This document shows, piece after piece, positions 1-8,681 of a stretch of DNA of 64,000 bases. A model generated the notes under the pieces. The model worked only from the letters and a program-made list of their open reading frames with translations, was not told the DNA's origin and did not search any database. The stretch's first letter is position 1. Each line of letters opens with the position of its first letter. Both the position numbers and the translations under genes were made by a program. The DNA is taken from NCBI GenBank assembly GCA_965221835.1, contig OZ244916.1, positions 496,001-560,000 of the forward strand, read 5' to 3'. The stretch comes from Persebacter sp965221835. GTDB taxonomy: Bacteria > Pseudomonadota > Gammaproteobacteria > Tethybacterales > Persebacteraceae.

Positions 1-788
1 GCAAGTACTGCGATTCCGAAGATAATTCGGTACCAGCCGAAGGGGGTGAAATCGTGGCGCGAGACATAGCGGATTAGCAGGCGGATGACGAAAAGTGCGC
101 AGATGAACGAGACGACAAAACCGGCGGCGATTTCGCCCGCGACATTCCAATTTAACAGCGCGGCGTTTTTGTACAAATCGTAACCGCCCGCCGCAAACAT
201 TGTCGGCAACGCCAGCAAAAACGAAAACTCGGTTGCCGCACGGCGTTCAACGCCCCATACAATCGCACCGAGTATTGTCGCCGCCGCCCGCGAAACACCC
301 GGAAACAAGGCGAGTGCTTGACAACATCCGATGACAATCGCATCGCGCGCACGCAACTCGTCTATGTCTGATACGCGCGGGACGCGATTTTTTTTCTCTA
401 TCAATAAAATCGCGATTCCGCCGACAATTAATGCTGCCGCCACGGTTTGCGGCGAAAAAAGATATTCCTTAATGTACGAATAAAACAAAAGTCCGAACAC
501 CGCCGCCGGTAAAAACGCGAGAATTAAATTTGTCGCCAGCCGCAGCGTTTTTTCGCCGCCGGGATTTTTCGCCGCCCGCCACAACCGCCCGCGATAGTGC
601 CAGCACACGGCGAACACCGCGCCGAGTTGAATGACGACTTCAAAAAGTTTGTCTGTTTCTTCGGTTCTGCCGAGCAAATGCGCGGCGACAATTAAATGTC
701 CGGTGGACGATACCGGTAAAAATTCGGTGATGCCTTCCACCGCGCCGAGCAGAATAATTTCCAGCCAGTTTTGCAAATTGGCCGTCAA
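1..788 (-). CDS. uppP: Undecaprenyl-diphosphatase UppP/BacA, C-terminus cut by window edge
   Basis: Integral membrane phosphatase that recycles undecaprenyl diphosphate to the monophosphate carrier for peptidoglycan synthesis. The translated minus strand shows the family's first signature, [17 protein letters not shown] (about residues 15-31), and the second, [10 protein letters not shown] (about residue 165), separated by several hydrophobic helices. About 262 codons are visible against some 270 usual, so only the last few residues are missing at base 1. No ATG fits. I chose TTG at 786-788, giving [10 protein letters not shown] just before the first signature; it overlaps the dcd stop codon by two bases, so translation is probably coupled to the upstream genes thrB and dcd. 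Confidence 0.9.
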   Translation of the reverse strand, partial: MTANLQNWLEIILLGAVEGITEFLPVSSTGHLIVAAHLLGRTEETDKLFEVVIQLGAVFAVCWHYRGRLWRAAKNPGGEKTLRLATNLILAFLPAAVFGLLFYSYIKEYLFSPQTVAAALIVGGIAILLIEKKNRVPRVSDIDELRARDAIVIGCCQALALFPGVSRAAATILGAIVWGVERRAATEFSFLLALPTMFAAGGYDLYKNAALLNWNVAGEIAAGFVVSFICALFVIRLLIRYVSRHDFTPFGWYRIIFGIAVL

Positions 789-1351
789 GTTTTCGGCGGC
801 GTAATGCCGGTTTGCCCCTGATATTTTCCGGCGCGATCTTTATATGATTTTTCGCATGTTTCGTCCGATTGAAAAAACAACATTTGCGCAACGCCTTCGC
901 CAGCATAAATTTTCGCCGGCAGAGGAGTCGTATTGGAAAACTCCAGCGTTACATGCCCCTCCCATTCCGGTTCCAGCGGCGTTACATTAACGATAATGCC
1001 GCAACGCGCATAAGTGGATTTGCCGAGGCAGATGGTGAGAATGTCGCGCGGAATGCGAAAATATTCCATCGTCCGCGACAACGCGAACGAATTCGGCGGG
1101 ATAATGCACGAGTTGCCGCGCACATTGACAAACGAAGCGGGGTCAAAATTTTTCGGGTCTACGATGGTACTGTTTAAATTTGTAAACACTTTAAATTCAT
1201 CGGCGCAACGAACATCGTAACCGTACGACGAAACGCCGTACGATACGACGCGTTCGCCGTTTTTGGTGCGCGATACTTGTTGCGGTGCGAAAGGATGAAT
1301 CATTCCCGCCGCCGCCTGTTCGCGAATCCAACGATCCGATTTAATACTCAT
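785..1351 (-). CDS. dcd: dCTP deaminase
   Basis: Deaminates dCTP to dUTP, feeding dTMP synthesis in the cytoplasm. The 188-residue product has the normal family length and the fold's hallmarks: the N-terminal [10 protein letters not shown] start, SSYGYDVRC, the [10 protein letters not shown] substrate loop, and [13 protein letters not shown], which holds the catalytic glutamate. The C-terminal [10 protein letters not shown] tail closes the active site in the trimer. Its ATG overlaps the thrB stop by four bases (ATGA) and its stop overlaps the uppP start, so thrB-dcd-uppP form one minus-strand operon. A monofunctional deaminase fits better than the dCTP deaminase/dUTPase form. Confidence 0.95.
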   Translation of the reverse strand: MSIKSDRWIREQAAAGMIHPFAPQQVSRTKNGERVVSYGVSSYGYDVRCADEFKVFTNLNSTIVDPKNFDPASFVNVRGNSCIIPPNSFALSRTMEYFRIPRDILTICLGKSTYARCGIIVNVTPLEPEWEGHVTLEFSNTTPLPAKIYAGEGVAQMLFFQSDETCEKSYKDRAGKYQGQTGITPPKT

Positions 1352-2310
1352 GCGTTTATTTCCTCCAATATCGGCGCGCGGCGCGTTCGTCTATAAATGT
1401 TTTCAAACTGCCGCGGGTCGTGCGGCGCCAAAAATTTCGCTTCCCGCGGAAAGTGTATGTCGTACAAACGCGAAATCCAAAATCGCAACGCCGCCGAACG
1501 CATTGCATCGTCAAATCGTGCGCGTTCCAAATCGCACAACGGGCGGCGGGATTCGTAACCTTCCATCAACGCGCGCAAACGCGCCGAATCTAAATGCGCG
1601 CCGTCCGCGTTTTCGCCGACAATAAAACACCAATCGCAAATGCATACCGCGAGATCAAAAATCAGCGCATCGTCGCCGCCAAAATAAAAATCTATCACGC
1701 CCGCGATTTCGCCGTCCCGCCACAAAACATTGTTGCGAAATAAATCGCAATGACACGCCCCCGCCGGCAACGGCAAATCATAAAACCGCGCATCTTCCGC
1801 CAACGCGGAATGCAAAATATCGCGCGTATCGGGCGGCAGTTTCGGATTGAGTTGCGCAACAGTTTGCCGCCGCCATTCGGCGTTGCGCGGATTCGTCATT
1901 TTTTGCGTAAAATCCGCCGCCGCCAAATGCAATCCGGCGACAACCGCGCCCATTTTGCGACATTCCGCCGCATCCGGATTGCGCCGCCATTCGCCTTCCA
2001 CAAAAGGCGACAACAACGCGGGTTTGTCTTTCCACCGTTCGCCCGCCGCATTTTGCGGACAAAGCGGCGCCGGCACCGGCGCACCACGGGCGGCGAGATG
2101 ACGCATCAGCGACGCATAATAATCGGTCATTTCCGCGTCCCATATTTCAAAGACGGTCAGCACAAACCGCCGTTCGCCGGCGGACAGCAAATAGTTTGTG
2201 TTTTCAATTCCTTCGGCGATGGGCGATAGCGCATCCGCCGCCGCAACACCGAAATGCAGACGCGCCCATTCCGCCGCCGCATCAGGCGTTATGTGCGTAA
2301 ATACTGCCAT
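1348..2310 (-). CDS. thrB: Homoserine kinase type II, aminoglycoside-phosphotransferase fold
   Basis: Phosphorylates homoserine in threonine synthesis. The protein has the kinase fold of choline and aminoglycoside kinases rather than the GHMK fold of E. coli ThrB. It shows the N-terminal [10 protein letters not shown] nucleotide loop, the catalytic loop [14 protein letters not shown] (about residue 190) and the metal motif [18 protein letters not shown]. The open frame extends to 2490, but that extension is unlike any kinase. Starting at ATG 2308-2310 ([12 protein letters not shown]) gives 320 residues, the usual size. It is the first gene of the thrB-dcd-uppP operon and is divergent from orn. 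Another small-molecule kinase of the fold cannot be excluded. Confidence 0.85.
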   Translation of the reverse strand: MAVFTHITPDAAAEWARLHFGVAAADALSPIAEGIENTNYLLSAGERRFVLTVFEIWDAEMTDYYASLMRHLAARGAPVPAPLCPQNAAGERWKDKPALLSPFVEGEWRRNPDAAECRKMGAVVAGLHLAAADFTQKMTNPRNAEWRRQTVAQLNPKLPPDTRDILHSALAEDARFYDLPLPAGACHCDLFRNNVLWRDGEIAGVIDFYFGGDDALIFDLAVCICDWCFIVGENADGAHLDSARLRALMEGYESRRPLCDLERARFDDAMRSAALRFWISRLYDIHFPREAKFLAPHDPRQFENIYRRTRRAPILEEINA

Positions 2311-2362
2311 CGCTCGCTGGGAAATTTCATTTTTGCCGCCGCCGTCATTATAATTAAAAATT

Positions 2363-2938
2363 ATGCAAATTACCAAACAACTACCGAAGCGGGAAAATGT
2401 GCGCCTTGTATGGACGGATTTGGAAATGTCCGGTTTGGACCCCGACACCGACAAAGTGTTGGAAGCGGCGTTTATTATTACGGACGGCAACTTGCGCGAA
2501 ATCGCCGAATCGCCGTCATGGGTTTTTCATCAACCCGATTCGGTGTTGGACAATATGGATGACTGGAACAAAAAAACGCATTCCAAAACCGGATTGCTGG
2601 AACTTTGCCGCAAATCATCCTTGTCTGAAACGCAAGGCGAAGAAGAAATTTTGCAATTTTTACGCGAACACGCTGCCCCCGGCATGTCGCCGATGTGCGG
2701 CAACAGCATCGGACAAGATCGGCGTTTTATGGTGCGTCATTTGCCGCGAGTAGAGGCGTTTTTTCATTATCGCAATTGGGATGTCAGCAGTTTTAAGATG
2801 GCGGTTTTTTTGTATCAGCCAGAAACAATTCCCGCCAAAAACAAATCTTCGGTGCATCGCGGAATGGACGACATCAGAGATTCAATCGCGGAAATGCGTC
2901 ACTACATAAAAAATCTGTGGCCGGACGCGAAAATATGA
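2363..2938 (+). CDS. orn: Oligoribonuclease
   Basis: 3'-5' exoribonuclease that degrades the 2-5 nt end products of mRNA and c-di-GMP turnover. It is a DEDDh-family protein of 191 residues: WTDLEMSGLDPDTDKV carries the first Asp and Glu, CGNSIGQDRRF the third acidic site, FHYRNWDVSSFK is family-typical, and SVHRGMDDIRDSI supplies the His and last Asp. All catalytic positions are intact. The linker YQPETIPAKNK is slightly unusual but of normal length. The stop overlaps the next gene's ATG by four bases. The Orn type is characteristic of beta- and gammaproteobacteria, which helps place the organism. Confidence 0.95.
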   Translation: MQITKQLPKRENVRLVWTDLEMSGLDPDTDKVLEAAFIITDGNLREIAESPSWVFHQPDSVLDNMDDWNKKTHSKTGLLELCRKSSLSETQGEEEILQFLREHAAPGMSPMCGNSIGQDRRFMVRHLPRVEAFFHYRNWDVSSFKMAVFLYQPETIPAKNKSSVHRGMDDIRDSIAEMRHYIKNLWPDAKI

Positions 2939-3459
2939 CCGGCGAATCGGATTCGTCAGATGAAAAAAAACCGCCGGGCTGGGGAATGTTTGCGCTCGGC
3001 TGGGCGCTGGCGTTGTTCGTATTGACTCTTGTTTTTAACGGATTTTTACAAAATCGCGACAATCCCAATCGTCTTTCGGTGTTGGAAAATCAAACGGGCG
3101 CGTTGTCGTTGCGCCCAAATCCGAACGGGCAATATTTCGCCGAAGGGCATATCAACGGCGCAAAAGTCCTGTTTTTGTTGGACACCGGCGCGACGACGGT
3201 GGCGGTGCCGCCGCACATCGCCGACCGCGCAGGTTTGGCGGCAGAAGACGAAGTGCGCATAGAAACCGCAGCAGGCGAAACCGCCGCCCGCAAAACATTC
3301 ATCCGCCGTTTAGAGTTGGGCAATTTTTTATTCAGCGATTTGCGCGCAATCATCATCCCGTCCGACGAAGACATCGTTTTACTCGGAATGAACGCGCTCG
3401 GCGAATTAAAAATCACCCAACAAAACGGCGAATTAATCCTACAAAAACCGGGAATTTAA
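2935..3459 (+). CDS. Membrane-anchored retropepsin-like aspartic protease (TIGR02281-type)
   Basis: Single-domain aspartic protease expected to dimerise like retropepsins. A cytoplasmic stub rich in Asp/Ser and Lys is followed by one membrane helix (GMFALGWALALFVLTLVF, about residues 18-35), then a periplasmic domain with the active-site motif FLLDTGATTVAVP and the second hydrophobic strand IVLLGMNALGEL. An in-frame ATG exists at 2917, but ATG 2935 overlaps the orn stop (ATGA), removes an odd leader and matches family length (174 residues). Substrates of this bacterial family are not well known. It forms an orn-protease operon that ends before the accessory region at 3529. Confidence 0.82.
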   Translation: MTGESDSSDEKKPPGWGMFALGWALALFVLTLVFNGFLQNRDNPNRLSVLENQTGALSLRPNPNGQYFAEGHINGAKVLFLLDTGATTVAVPPHIADRAGLAAEDEVRIETAAGETAARKTFIRRLELGNFLFSDLRAIIIPSDEDIVLLGMNALGELKITQQNGELILQKPGI

Positions 3460-3520
3460 CCGCAACAGAAAATCCGAAAACCCCGCCGCGAATGTAAATT
3501 TTTGGTACTTTTTTTCGGAA

Positions 3521-3540
3521 TAATATGATATAATGTTTTT
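3521..3540 (+). promoter_or_regulatory. Extended -10 promoter
   Basis: TATAAT at 3529-3534 is preceded by TG one base upstream, giving an extended -10 element; the -35 region is poor (TTGGTA lies about 21 bases away). Transcription would start near 3541, at the 5' end of the structured segment described next. Confidence 0.6.
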
Positions 3541-3611
3541 CAGTGGGCGGGAGGTCCGGCCTTTTCGGGCTGCGCAAACAAGGTTTTGCCCCGTCCACCT
3601 TTCTTTTTTTT
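3541..3611 (+). ncRNA. Small structured RNA or attenuator ending in a U tract, upstream of the DUF3800 gene
   Basis: The segment folds as a three-way junction. The closing stem is a perfect 8 bp pairing of GTGGGCGG (3543-3550) with CCGTCCAC (3591-3598, one G-U). Inner hairpin one pairs 3557-3561 with 3568-3572 and inner hairpin two pairs 3574-3578 with 3585-3589. A T-rich run (3600-3611) follows at once and ends exactly at the ATG of the DUF3800 gene, so the fold plus U tract has the form of an intrinsic terminator. It could be a stand-alone sRNA of about 65 nt or a leader controlling read-through. I could not match it to SRP, 6S, tmRNA or a riboswitch class. Confidence 0.5.
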
Positions 3612-4334
3612 ATGTATCTTTTATACACGGACGAGTCGGAGATTTTTCCAGACGGCGGGAAAGTTCCGCGCTATTTTGCGCTGGTCGGTGTATCGGTTTT
3701 TGAGCGTCAGACGCACTGGCTTTCCGTGGAGTTGGAGAAAATTGCCGCCCGATTCAATCCCGGCGAATCGCGGAGCATAGAGTTGCACGGTTCGCCCATG
3801 TTCGGCGGCGGCGGATTTTGGCGTACGCAGCCCAAAGAAACGCGCATTCAGGCGATAAAAGATGTGTTGCATGTTTTGGCGAATTCGCACCGCAGCAATC
3901 GGATTTTTGCCAGTGTTGTGGAGAGGGACGCCGTTGCCGATCATCCGATGGATTATGCATTTGAGCAGTTGGCGACGCGTTTTGATTATTATTTGGGGCG
4001 CAACGGTTTTTCGCATAAACATCCGCAAAGAGGTATGGTTTTGTTTGACAAATCCGCCCACGAAAAAACGATACAGTCCGCAACTGCGGTGTATCGCGAC
4101 AAGGGGCATCAGTGGGGTAGATTAAAATATTTTGCCGAGGTGCCGGCGTTTATAGATTCGCGTTCTTCGCGGCTTATTCAATTGGCGGATATTGTTGCGT
4201 ACGCCATCAACCGGAAAATAGCGCGCAACGATGAGCAGTTTTACAAAATTATAGAATCGCGTTTTGATTCCGCGGACGGAAAAATTCACGGACTGCATAT
4301 TAAAAGGGCGCAAGGCGGCGGCGATTCTTTCTAA
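3612..4334 (+). CDS. DUF3800 domain protein (RNase H-like fold)
   Basis: A 240-residue protein of the DUF3800 family, which has an RNase H-like acidic core and is often found near defence or mobile genes; biochemical activity is unsettled. Visible hallmarks are the N-terminal LLYTDES acidic motif, ELHGSPMFGG, the central VVERDAV and YAFEQLATRFDYYL, FDKSAHEKTI, and the C-terminal RLIQLADIVAYAINR. An upstream in-frame start at 3543 would translate the structured RNA, so ATG 3612 is preferred; it has no Shine-Dalgarno sequence, only the U tract. A methyltransferase-HNH gene follows 73 bases downstream on the same strand, and together they make an accessory island between orn and gltX. Confidence 0.75.
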   Translation: MYLLYTDESEIFPDGGKVPRYFALVGVSVFERQTHWLSVELEKIAARFNPGESRSIELHGSPMFGGGGFWRTQPKETRIQAIKDVLHVLANSHRSNRIFASVVERDAVADHPMDYAFEQLATRFDYYLGRNGFSHKHPQRGMVLFDKSAHEKTIQSATAVYRDKGHQWGRLKYFAEVPAFIDSRSSRLIQLADIVAYAINRKIARNDEQFYKIIESRFDSADGKIHGLHIKRAQGGGDSF

Positions 4335-4351
4335 TTCCGGCGGGAAGTTGT

Positions 4352-4407
4352 TATAATTTTTTTTTGGTGGAGTGCAATTCGTGTGCGCCTTGAGGGGGGA
4401 AAATTTT
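4352..4407 (+). promoter_or_regulatory. Promoter and Shine-Dalgarno of the methyltransferase gene
   Basis: TATAAT at 4352-4357 lies just after the DUF3800 stop, followed by a T tract. The purine run GAGGGGGGAAAA shortly before ATG 4408 is a strong ribosome-binding site and decides that start over the upstream in-frame codon at 4372. Confidence 0.5.
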
Positions 4408-5763
4408 ATGAGTAATTCGCAAATAGAAAATCGGACGTTGTTTACTGGCGATAACTTGGAAGTTATGCGGGCGATGAATTCCGAATCGGTGGATTTGATT
4501 TATTTAGACCCGCCGTTTAACAAAAAATTCGTATTTCCCATCGGCAAAGGGACGGACGCTAAATTTGGATTCACCGATATTTGGGGATTTGGCAAAGGCA
4601 AAGATGACCCGTATTTGCAGGAAACGGAGTTGGCGGCGTATTCGGAATTGTTGGAAGTGTCGGAGTTATTTTTGCATCGTCCGCCCGAAGTTTTGGCGAA
4701 AAAAGACGCGAAAACGCTGCTGGATTTTTTGGAAATGATGGGGCGGGTTGGCGACGAATCGGCGATGGCATATTTGTCGTTTATGGCGATTCGGTTGTTG
4801 GAAATGAAACGGATTTTACGCCCGACCGGCAGCATTTATTTGCACTGCGACATGACAATGTCGCATTTTATTAAATTGTTAATGGATATTATTTTCGGCG
4901 GCGATAATTTTCGGAATGAAGTTATTTGGCAATACTTTGGTCCTCATTCCAGCAAAAAGAACTATCCCAGAAAACATGACACTTTGTTTTTTTATACGAA
5001 AACGAAGAAGTACTGTTTTAACCTATCCGCTTCTTTCGTGGAATACGATGAAAAGGCGGTGCGTCGCTATGACAAAATTGATTCCAAAGGAAATCGCTAC
5101 AAATTATATTGGGATAAAAATGGCACGGAAAGAAAGTCATACATGAAAGAAGGGCGCCCTACGGAAATTTTTAGAATCCCTTTTGTGCAGGGAACCGCAA
5201 AAGAAAAAACCGGTTACCCGACACAAAAACCGATTGCGTTGTTGGAAAGAATTATTTCGGCATCGTCAAACAAGGGCGATTTGGTGCTTGACCCGTTTTG
5301 CGGATGTGCGACAACTTGCGTTGCGGCGGAAAGATTAAACCGGGAATGGATTGGAATTGATGTTGCCGAAGAAGCCGCCCGACAAGTGCGCAACCGTTTG
5401 ACGGAAGAAACCAAGGCGGGAAAACTTTCCTATCAAAAAGAAATTCGCGACAAAATTCCGCAAGTTTATCATCGGCTTTTTCGCGACCCGTCGCAACGCC
5501 CGATGCGCACCGACATTTTGCAAAAACGCAGTGCGAATATCAAAAGAATTTTGTTCGGATTGCAAGAAGGCAAATGCAATTTGTGCGAGAATAAGTTTGA
5601 TATTCAGAATTTTCATGTTGACCACATTGTCGCCAAAGCGAAGGGCGGTTTGGATGTTGACAGCAATTTGCAATTGCTTTGCGGACATTGCAATTCCGTT
5701 AAAGGCAAAGGGACAATGCAACGGGCGAGAGATCGTTTGCGCGAACTCGGCTACGCCGCTTAA
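4408..5763 (+). CDS. DNA N6-adenine/N4-cytosine methyltransferase fused to an HNH nuclease domain
   Basis: Beta-class DNA methyltransferase. The catalytic motif LIYLDPPFN comes first (residues 30-38), a variable target-recognition region follows, and the AdoMet motif LDPFCGCATT comes late (about 294-303). The second Gly of that motif is Ala. The C-terminal 60 residues (about 389-445) are an HNH domain: CNLC, then FHVDHIVAKAKGG, then LQLLCGHCNSVKGKG, so the Cys-Cys zinc pairs and the catalytic His are present. Fusion of modification and cleavage domains could make a single-chain restriction-modification enzyme; this is inference. A paralogue with the same layout lies at 25305-26606. Length is 451 residues from the ATG with the strong ribosome-binding site. 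Confidence 0.85.
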   Translation: MSNSQIENRTLFTGDNLEVMRAMNSESVDLIYLDPPFNKKFVFPIGKGTDAKFGFTDIWGFGKGKDDPYLQETELAAYSELLEVSELFLHRPPEVLAKKDAKTLLDFLEMMGRVGDESAMAYLSFMAIRLLEMKRILRPTGSIYLHCDMTMSHFIKLLMDIIFGGDNFRNEVIWQYFGPHSSKKNYPRKHDTLFFYTKTKKYCFNLSASFVEYDEKAVRRYDKIDSKGNRYKLYWDKNGTERKSYMKEGRPTEIFRIPFVQGTAKEKTGYPTQKPIALLERIISASSNKGDLVLDPFCGCATTCVAAERLNREWIGIDVAEEAARQVRNRLTEETKAGKLSYQKEIRDKIPQVYHRLFRDPSQRPMRTDILQKRSANIKRILFGLQEGKCNLCENKFDIQNFHVDHIVAKAKGGLDVDSNLQLLCGHCNSVKGKGTMQRARDRLRELGYAA

Positions 5764-5781
5764 AACAGAATCGGAAATTAG

Positions 5782-7035
5782 TCAATAGTTTTCCGCCCGC
5801 TTAATCGCTTCCGCCTTGCCGAGGACGGCGGCGACTTCGGCGATGTCGGGGGATTGTTCGCGGGCGGTTAATAGTACGCGTAGCGGCATTCCGAGTTGCG
5901 GGAATTTTAGTTTTTGTTCGCGGGCGGTTTCTTTAATTGCATTTTTTATTGTTGCCGCATTCCATTCTGGTTCTGCAAGGGCGGAAAGTTTTTCGCGCAA
6001 ACTCAGCAAGGCGGGGCGGTTTTGTTCGGTGATGTGTTTTTGCAACATTGCAGCAGGCGGATGCGGTCGGTGCAAAAGATAGTCGGCGTGTTCGCGGGCA
6101 TCGGTTAACGTTTCGCTGCGCGGCAAAATCAGGGCGAGGGCGGAATCGGAAAGTTGCGGGAGTTTTAGCAATTCGCGAACTTTTGCGGGCGAAGAGGCGC
6201 GCAAATGTTCGCCGTTCAGCCAGCGAAGTTTTGCAATGTCAAAACGCGCGGGCGCGCGTTGCACTGATGCGAAATCAAAATGCCGGATGAGAAAATCGGG
6301 CGCAAAAAACTCCGCATCTCCGCGCGACCACGAAAGCCGCGCCAAATAATTGACGAGCGCGGCGGGTAAAAATCCGTCCCGTTTATATTGCATCACATCC
6401 ACCGCCGCATTGCGTTTGGAAAGCCGTTCGCCGTCCGGCGACAAAATCATCGGCAAATGCGCAAATCGCGGCGGCGTTATGTTGAGCGCGGCGTAAATAT
6501 GCAATTGTTTGTGCGTGTTGCGGATGTGGTCGTCGCCGCGAATGACATCGCTGATTTCGTCCGCAATGTCGTCCGCCGCACTCGCAAAAATATAAGTCGG
6601 CGTGCCATCGCCGCGCAAAATTACCGGGTCTTCCAGTTCCTTGTTTTCTACGGCGAGTCGTCCGCAAACGCGGTCGTCAAATGCGATTTCGCCGGCGGGC
6701 GGCGTTTTCAATCTTAACGCGCCATCGTCCGAATATGCCGCGCCCGATTTTTGCAATTGCGCCGCGAGTTTTTGGTGATGCGAAATGTTTTGCGATTGCA
6801 TTCGCGCCTCGCCGTCAAAATCTAAACCGAGCCAGCGCATCGCGTCAATAATCGCGCGCGCGTGTGCATCCGAAGAACGCGCGGCGTCTGTATCTTCAAC
6901 GCGCAAAATAAATTCGCCGCCATTTTGTCGCGCCCATGCATGCGCAAAAAGAGCGGTGCGCGCGCCGCCGAGATGCAACCAGCCGGTAGGACTCGGTGCG
7001 AAACGGGTGCGCACTTTTGCGTTTGCGGCAATCAT
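5782..7035 (-). CDS. gltX: Glutamyl-tRNA synthetase
   Basis: Class I aminoacyl-tRNA synthetase charging tRNA-Glu (and perhaps tRNA-Gln). The HIGH-type motif is APSPTGWLHLGGART at residues 13-27 and the KMSKS-type motif is ERLSKRNAAVDV, in which the usual KRHGA is KRNAA. At 417 residues it is about 50 shorter than typical enzymes, with a compact anticodon-binding region. No second GluRS is in the window, so whether this copy is discriminating cannot be told. The ATG overlaps the recN stop by four bases, placing gltX last in a nadK-recN-gltX operon; the 3' end converges with the methyltransferase gene. Confidence 0.9.
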   Translation of the reverse strand: MIAANAKVRTRFAPSPTGWLHLGGARTALFAHAWARQNGGEFILRVEDTDAARSSDAHARAIIDAMRWLGLDFDGEARMQSQNISHHQKLAAQLQKSGAAYSDDGALRLKTPPAGEIAFDDRVCGRLAVENKELEDPVILRGDGTPTYIFASAADDIADEISDVIRGDDHIRNTHKQLHIYAALNITPPRFAHLPMILSPDGERLSKRNAAVDVMQYKRDGFLPAALVNYLARLSWSRGDAEFFAPDFLIRHFDFASVQRAPARFDIAKLRWLNGEHLRASSPAKVRELLKLPQLSDSALALILPRSETLTDAREHADYLLHRPHPPAAMLQKHITEQNRPALLSLREKLSALAEPEWNAATIKNAIKETAREQKLKFPQLGMPLRVLLTAREQSPDIAEVAAVLGKAEAIKRAENY

Positions 7036-8681
7036 TTTGTGCGGCGCGATTGTTGCAACAAATCGGCGGCATTTTCGCGGGCGGCGTTTCCGATTTTTGC
7101 GCCGCCGACAATGCGGGCGATTTCTTCAATTCTTTCTTTTTCGGAAAGTTTTGTGATTTCTGCACCGCGCGCGCCGCGATCATTTGTTGCGCGGATTCGC
7201 CAATGCGCGTCTGCATGTGCGGCGACTTGTGCGAGATGGGTGACGCACAAAACTTGTCGCGATTCGCCGAGCGTTTGCAACAACGCGCCGACAACTGCGG
7301 CGGCACCGCCGCCGATTCCGGCATCCACTTCGTCAAAAACGACGACGGGTTTGCCGCGTTTTCCGCCTGCCGCGATTTGCAACGCGAGTCCGAGGCGCGA
7401 TAACTCGCCGCCTGATGCAACATCCGACAACGCCCCCGGCGGCGCGTTTTTGCGGGTGGAAATTAAAAATTCCGCATGTTCCGCACCGCGCGCGCCGGGT
7501 GTCGGTTCGGGTTTTAATTCAATATGCAAATTCGCATCCGGCATTGCGAGTTTGCAAAGCAGGGCGTTGGTTTTTTTTTGCAAAGCGGCGGCGGCGGTTT
7601 TGCGGCAGGCGGTCAGCGTATCGCATGCCGCGGAAAAAATACGGTGCAATTCGCGTTCGTTTTTTTCCAGCGCGGCGATTCCGGTTTGTGCGGCGAGTTC
7701 GCGGTGTTGCGATTTTTTTTCGGCGAGAAGAGATTCCAAAAGCGCCGGGTCTGCCAACTGATATTTGCGCGCGAGGCGGTGCGCAGCGGCGACAAATGTT
7801 TCGGCGTTTTCGCGCACTGCCGGTTCGGTTTGCAATTCATCCGCATAACGCGACAAGGCGCGCGCGGCTTCGCCGGCGGCGGTTTCGCCTTCTTCGGCGC
7901 ACTGCATCGGTGCGGCGAGTTTGTCGTCCAAACGCGAAAGATCGGCGAGTTGCCGCCGCGCGCGTGATAGTTTTTCGCCGGCGTCTTCCAGCAATCGCAA
8001 AACTTCTGCGCCGCCGCCGGCGAGATCTTCCAAGTTAGAAAGGCGCGTGAGCAGGCGATTTTGTTCTGCCCATTTTACGGGCGTGAATCCGATTTCGTCC
8101 AGTTCTGCAATTTCTTCTTCCAGCGCGATGCGGCGGAGGCGTGATTTTTCGGCATTTTCGCGCGCTGTTTGCAATTGGTCGCGTGCTGCCGCCCATTTTT
8201 TGTGTGCGGCGAATGTCGTTGCCGCCGATTCGCCGCCGTCTTCGTAATCGTCCAAAAATATCCGTTGCGCCGCCGCTTTGCGCAGCGAATAGTGCGCGTT
8301 TTGTCCGCAAATATCGGCGACATTCGCGACCGCTTCCGCCAAAATCGCGAGCGGTACTTGTCGTCCGTTGATAAAAGCGCGCGACCGTCCGCCTGCGATT
8401 CGCCGTACTATCATTTCGTTTTCGTCGTTATGCAATTCGTGTTCGTGCAAAAAAGCGGCGGCGGCGGGGGCGGCGGAAATGTCAAACGCCGCTTCTATTT
8501 CCAAACCTTCGTTTGCCGTTGCACCCGCTGCGGGACGCGCACCCGCCAACAACGAAAGCGCATCCACGAGTAACGATTTTCCCGCGCCGGTTTCGCCGGT
8601 GAGCGCGCAAAAACCTTCGCAAAACTCCGCCTCCGCACAGCGAATAACGACAAAATTTTTCAGCGCCAGCCGCCGCAACAT
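7032..8681 (-). CDS. recN: DNA repair protein RecN
   Basis: SMC-like ATPase acting in double-strand break repair. Walker A is LTGETGAGKSLLVDAL near residue 30. Two alanine- and glutamate-rich coiled-coil arms follow, then the ABC signature ASGGELSRLGLALQI and Walker B VVFDEVDAGIGGGAAAVVG near the C-terminus. Length is 549 residues, normal for RecN. Its ATG abuts the nadK stop codon directly, and the nadK-recN order is common in proteobacteria. No LexA box was evident upstream; the gene is likely co-transcribed from queH or nadK. Confidence 0.95.
   Translation of the reverse strand: MLRRLALKNFVVIRCAEAEFCEGFCALTGETGAGKSLLVDALSLLAGARPAAGATANEGLEIEAAFDISAAPAAAAFLHEHELHNDENEMIVRRIAGGRSRAFINGRQVPLAILAEAVANVADICGQNAHYSLRKAAAQRIFLDDYEDGGESAATTFAAHKKWAAARDQLQTARENAEKSRLRRIALEEEIAELDEIGFTPVKWAEQNRLLTRLSNLEDLAGGGAEVLRLLEDAGEKLSRARRQLADLSRLDDKLAAPMQCAEEGETAAGEAARALSRYADELQTEPAVRENAETFVAAAHRLARKYQLADPALLESLLAEKKSQHRELAAQTGIAALEKNERELHRIFSAACDTLTACRKTAAAALQKKTNALLCKLAMPDANLHIELKPEPTPGARGAEHAEFLISTRKNAPPGALSDVASGGELSRLGLALQIAAGGKRGKPVVVFDEVDAGIGGGAAAVVGALLQTLGESRQVLCVTHLAQVAAHADAHWRIRATNDRGARGAEITKLSEKERIEEIARIVGGAKIGNAARENAADLLQQSRRTK

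Noticed and set aside
3541..3611. 4.5S/SRP RNA
   Set aside because: It contains AGGTCCGG but lacks the GGAAGGAAGCAG apical loop and the required symmetric internal loops.
3543..3611. N-terminal extension of the DUF3800 protein
   Set aside because: It would translate the structured RNA, and the family starts at the LLYTDES motif right after ATG 3612.
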